A stretch of DNA of 7,864 nucleotides from Candidatus Coatesiibacteriota bacterium. GTDB lineage: Bacteria; RBG-13-66-14. The position numbers and the translations under genes are program-made. The notes beneath the pieces were generated by a model. It was not told the origin of the DNA. It saw only the letters and a list, made by a program, of their open reading frames with translations, and ran no database searches. The DNA lies in the NCBI GenBank assembly GCA_030631385.1, contig DAOVLG010000063.1:1-7864 (forward strand). Direction: 5' to 3'. Every line of letters begins with the position of its first letter. Within the stretch, counting starts at the first letter, position 1. Shown piece after piece: positions 4,882 through 7,864 of this stretch.

Positions 4882-7864
4882 CTAGTTCGATTCGAGCACA
4901 TTTGCTTTCTCTTCTTCCAGGATCGAGGACAAGGAGCTCCGCAGGATGTCGGCGATGGGGATGCGGGGGATGGTGAACTCGCTGAGATCAATGAAACTGG
5001 TAAACAGGGCCAGGAGGGAAAAGCCGGTGTCCGCGATGCGGATCTTCATCGTCATGCGCTGATTTTTGATCTCCATCGTGACCAGCTCCGGTTTCTTCTG
5101 GATGTTGCCCAACAGGCCGCGCACCTGCGTGATCGAGGGATTGGTGCCTTCGGGATCGAGGAAGAGGAGCATCTTGTCCAACACCTCTTTCCCGATCCGG
5201 GTGATGTTGATGGAGCCCTCCACCTCAAACCTGTTGATCAGATCGCTCAAGTCTGAACCTCGTACACGCAGGCGCAGGTCGCCGTTGATCTCCGATTCCT
5301 CCGTCGGCTCAACACCCTCGATGAGGTGGCCCACGTTCAGGTCGCTGAACTCAAGCTGGAGGTCGAAGGCGGGAACCTCTTCGGTGAGTTGCAGGTTGAG
5401 CTTGCCCACCAGACTCCCGCCGAGGATCCCCATCCCCAAACGCCACACGTGCAACCCACCGCCCGAGACGGCCCAGGTTAGTTCAAGGTCCTCCACCCGC
5501 ACGTCCCGCATCATCTGCCCGGCGATGCGGACCTCCTCGATGATGAGATCGGGGGGCGGGGTGAAGGGGGCGAGTAGCTCGTACCGGCGATCCGCGAAGG
5601 GGGAAACGGTTCCCTCGGCACCGCCGGGCAGCGGCAGGGGATCGCTGAGTACCACCCTTACGTCTATGGGCAGTTCACCCTCGATGCCGGTAACGGCGAG
5701 GCCCCCCGCCTGGTAGAAGTTGATCTGATGCAGCCGGATCCGCCCGGTGATCCACATCGGTTTCGGGCCCTGGACCCCTCCGCGTAGGCTGAGCTCGACA
5801 CCCACCTGGCCTTCCACGTCGGCTATCCCCTCGCTCGCCTTCAGCGGATGCCCGATCCGCCCCACCCTTCCCTGCAGGTCGAGGGCCACGATGGGCGTTT
5901 TCATCAGGTCCGAGACGGCCCCCTTTCCGGTGAGGTTGAAATCCAGGGAGTCCACCCGTGCGTCTAGCTCTTTAAGGTGAAACTCCTCCAGGTTCTCCAG
6001 GTGCCCCTTGAGCTTGAGACCCACCCCCTCGACGGGTATGGGAAGATCGGCGAGGACCACCCGGCCGACAGTGGCGGTGAGCTCCAGGTCACCGGTTCCG
6101 GAATCGAAATCGAGGGTGAGGTGCCCGTTTACGTTATCGGCACCGCCTTGAGGGGTACCGACTGAAACCTCCGTCAGCTCGACGCCGAGGGCGGCCCTGA
6201 GCGATCGAGCCATTACCAGGGGGTCGGGGTTATCCAGGGCGCCCGGCGCCACCTCGATCCGACCATTAAGCCTGACCCGCCCCGTCGGTTTCACCGGAGG
6301 CAGCTCGACCATCCCCGGTGGGATCAGCGCCAGCGCCGAGCCGAGGTCAACCTCGAGGTCGTTCAGCTCGGCAACGACTCCCCCACGGGCGAAGTCCCTG
6401 ATCCTCGCCCCGCCGCTCCAATGGATGGTGTCGGCGAGGTCCAGTTTCAAACCATCAACGGTGAAATCCCCCCTGCCCAAATCCGCCGTGAATATTCCGG
6501 TGAGTGCGACGTCGCTTACCAGCAAGGGGCCGGCTTCACCCGTGCTCGAGAGATACCCGGCCGTCAGGTCGAGCTGGAACCCCTCGGTGGCCATTCTTCC
6601 CAGGTCCACCGTACCGCCGGCGGTGAGCGTCAGATTGCCCGCCGAGTATGGGCCCTGCTCGGCGCTCAGCAGGCTCAGTTCCGCCGACAGGTTCACCGTG
6701 GGCGTCGGGTTGTCGAGCTTGACCGTTGTATCCAGGGCGATCTCGCCGTCGAGGCCCACCACCCGGGCCGGTCCCGTCGGGAGAACCATCCCGGCCACGA
6801 TGTTGGTGAGATTCAGCTCCGCCTCGACGGCGGCCTCCTCGGGCACGAGGGACTCGCTCAGGCGTACATCCAGGTCCATCTTGCCGGTGATGCCGCCGGA
6901 GGCGCTGAGGTCGGGCAGCACCGGGTGAAGGTCCCGGACCAGGGGCGAGAGCTCGGCGTTCTCTATCCGAAGGTCCAGGGCCAGCCGGGGTTCCTCGCCG
7001 ATGGTCGCCGCCAGTTCCATCCCCACCGAGAGGTAATCGCCCAGGGTGAGGCGACCCTGGGTAAGGGTAAAACTTTGACTGACTATATCGGCGTTGAAGC
7101 TGCCCTGCAGGATCAGCCCTCCGGCGGGGGCGAACTCGAGGGGGGCGCTCAGGTTGATCCCCGAGGCCGCGATGTAGAAATCCCCCGCCGCCTCCTGCGC
7201 GGTCAGGGGGTCCTCCGGGATGGAAAGCCTGAGGTTCAACGCCAGCTCGTCTATCCGACCCGCGATGCTGGGCGCTTCCACCGGGACCAGGCGCAGGCTC
7301 ACCGGTCCAGGTTCCTTCTGGATCCAAATCTCAACGGGACCCGGGTTTCCGGTATCGAAGCCGCTGAGTATTAGGGAAACTCCGCCGAGGCTGGCCGAGA
7401 TGCCGTCGTTCACCGTCAGGTTCAGCTCACGGACGGACAGTCGCCGTAGTTGCACCTCCACCGGGATGGAGTCCCAGGTGAAGGGCTCTTTCTCCTCTTC
7501 GGTGGGCACGACCAGGTGCTCGATGTTCCACCCGAGACCGGGTATCTCGATCAGATTGACGTCCATGCCCCGCGCCTCGGCCACCTCCAACGTGATCCGG
7601 CGGTCTGAGAGCAGATGATCGAGATCGTAGCGCAGGGTGAACTCGTCGAGCCTCACGGCCGGTACCCGTCCGAACTCCTCACTGGAGAGGACCACCAGGT
7701 CCCGCGCCACCACACCGACCAGGGGCGAGATGAAAACCGAGCCCAGGCTCACCTCGCCGCGAAGGCCCTCGTTGACCAGGTCGAGCACCAGCTCCTTCAG
7801 CTCATCCTCGGGGAAGATGAGGCGGAGGACCAGGGTGGCGATGACGACCAGGCTGACCACCCCG
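4882..7864 (-). CDS. AsmA-like envelope protein, large (N-terminus beyond the right edge)
   Basis: At least 993 codons are visible, and the frame stays open to the edge. The first visible residues (VVSLVVIATLVLRLIF) are the end of an N-terminal membrane anchor. They lead into PEDELKELVLDLVNEGLRGEVSLGSV, the classic opening of AsmA-family proteins. The rest is long, low in cysteine, and built of short alternating hydrophobic/polar beta strands, as in the repeating beta-groove proteins (AsmA, TamB, YhdP, YdbH). The C-terminal 200 residues, with LGGSLVGKLNLQL, FSDLNVGHLIEG, INGDLRLRVRGSD and FEVEGSINI, match the AsmA-type C-terminal part. These proteins are anchored in the inner membrane and span the periplasm, and several help move phospholipid to the outer membrane. 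That implies a two-membrane cell, but this is inference. The GTG at 7860 lies inside the anchor and is unlikely to be the true start. The exact subfamily is not resolved. Confidence 0.82.
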   Translation of the reverse strand, partial: GVVSLVVIATLVLRLIFPEDELKELVLDLVNEGLRGEVSLGSVFISPLVGVVARDLVVLSSEEFGRVPAVRLDEFTLRYDLDHLLSDRRITLEVAEARGMDVNLIEIPGLGWNIEHLVVPTEEEKEPFTWDSIPVEVQLRRLSVRELNLTVNDGISASLGGVSLILSGFDTGNPGPVEIWIQKEPGPVSLRLVPVEAPSIAGRIDELALNLRLSIPEDPLTAQEAAGDFYIAASGINLSAPLEFAPAGGLILQGSFNADIVSQSFTLTQGRLTLGDYLSVGMELAATIGEEPRLALDLRIENAELSPLVRDLHPVLPDLSASGGITGKMDLDVRLSESLVPEEAAVEAELNLTNIVAGMVLPTGPARVVGLDGEIALDTTVKLDNPTPTVNLSAELSLLSAEQGPYSAGNLTLTAGGTVDLGRMATEGFQLDLTAGYLSSTGEAGPLLVSDVALTGIFTADLGRGDFTVDGLKLDLADTIHWSGGARIRDFARGGVVAELNDLEVDLGSALALIPPGMVELPPVKPTGRVRLNGRIEVAPGALDNPDPLVMARSLRAALGVELTEVSVGTPQGGADNVNGHLTLDFDSGTGDLELTATVGRVVLADLPIPVEGVGLKLKGHLENLEEFHLKELDARVDSLDFNLTGKGAVSDLMKTPIVALDLQGRVGRIGHPLKASEGIADVEGQVGVELSLRGGVQGPKPMWITGRIRLHQINFYQAGGLAVTGIEGELPIDVRVVLSDPLPLPGGAEGTVSPFADRRYELLAPFTPPPDLIIEEVRIAGQMMRDVRVEDLELTWAVSGGGLHVWRLGMGILGGSLVGKLNLQLTEEVPAFDLQLEFSDLNVGHLIEGVEPTEESEINGDLRLRVRGSDLSDLINRFEVEGSINITRIGKEVLDKMLLFLDPEGTNPSITQVRGLLGNIQKKPELVTMEIKNQRMTMKIRIADTGFSLLALFTSFIDLSEFTIPRIPIADILRSSLSSILEEEKANVLESN

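Noticed and set aside
6421..7374. Plus-strand open frame of 317 codons inside the AsmA-like gene
   Set aside because: It is antisense to clear AsmA-type coding, rich in Gly/Arg/Gln/His without any fold pattern, as expected for a shadow in GC-rich DNA.

Overview
The window is GC-rich and protein-dense and reads as chromosomal DNA of a bacterium. RecO and a bacterial-type tRNA-Leu with an encoded CCA support this. The inositol-lipid gene pair and the DUF3795 genes suggest a poorly cultured lineage (a candidate phylum is my guess, held with low confidence) rather than a standard model group. An actinobacterial origin is possible from the inositol genes alone, but nothing else points there.

Layout. 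On the minus strand, reading from right to left, there are two blocks. The first is a very large AsmA-like envelope protein (7864-4882, its N-terminus beyond the window edge), followed 21 nt later by a TetR-family regulator (4860-4267). The second begins with a tRNA-Leu(GAG) (3147-3061) under a strong sigma70-type promoter. It continues with a tight cluster: recO (2861-2118), NAD-type gap (2115-1123), a CDP-alcohol phosphatidyltransferase (1116-505) and the start of an inositol-3-phosphate synthase gene (454 to beyond position 1). Between these blocks the plus strand carries a small island: the 3' remnant of a VOC/glyoxalase-like gene (3391-3495), two cysteine-rich DUF3795 paralogues (3508-3852 and 3903-4208) and a rho-independent terminator (4236-4257). 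That terminator separates the island from the convergent tetR gene.

How it fits together. Inositol-3-phosphate synthase makes inositol phosphate from glucose 6-phosphate. The neighbouring CDP-alcohol transferase has the complete CDP-binding signature plus basic residues typical of phosphatidylinositol-phosphate synthases, so the two genes plausibly form a dedicated inositol-phospholipid module attached to a housekeeping recO-gap cluster. The AsmA-like protein probably also serves the envelope (lipid transfer or outer-membrane homeostasis).

The most irregular DNA is 2862-3390, which holds only the tRNA. It contains a perfect GC hairpin, an 18-bp sequence present twice in opposite orientation, a nested dyad over the tRNA promoter, and a junction where the VOC gene has lost most of its length. 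I see no phage, CRISPR, toxin-antitoxin or defence locus. The best candidates for something new are the interspersed-repeat pair with its broken gene, the DUF3795 doublet and the inositol-lipid module.
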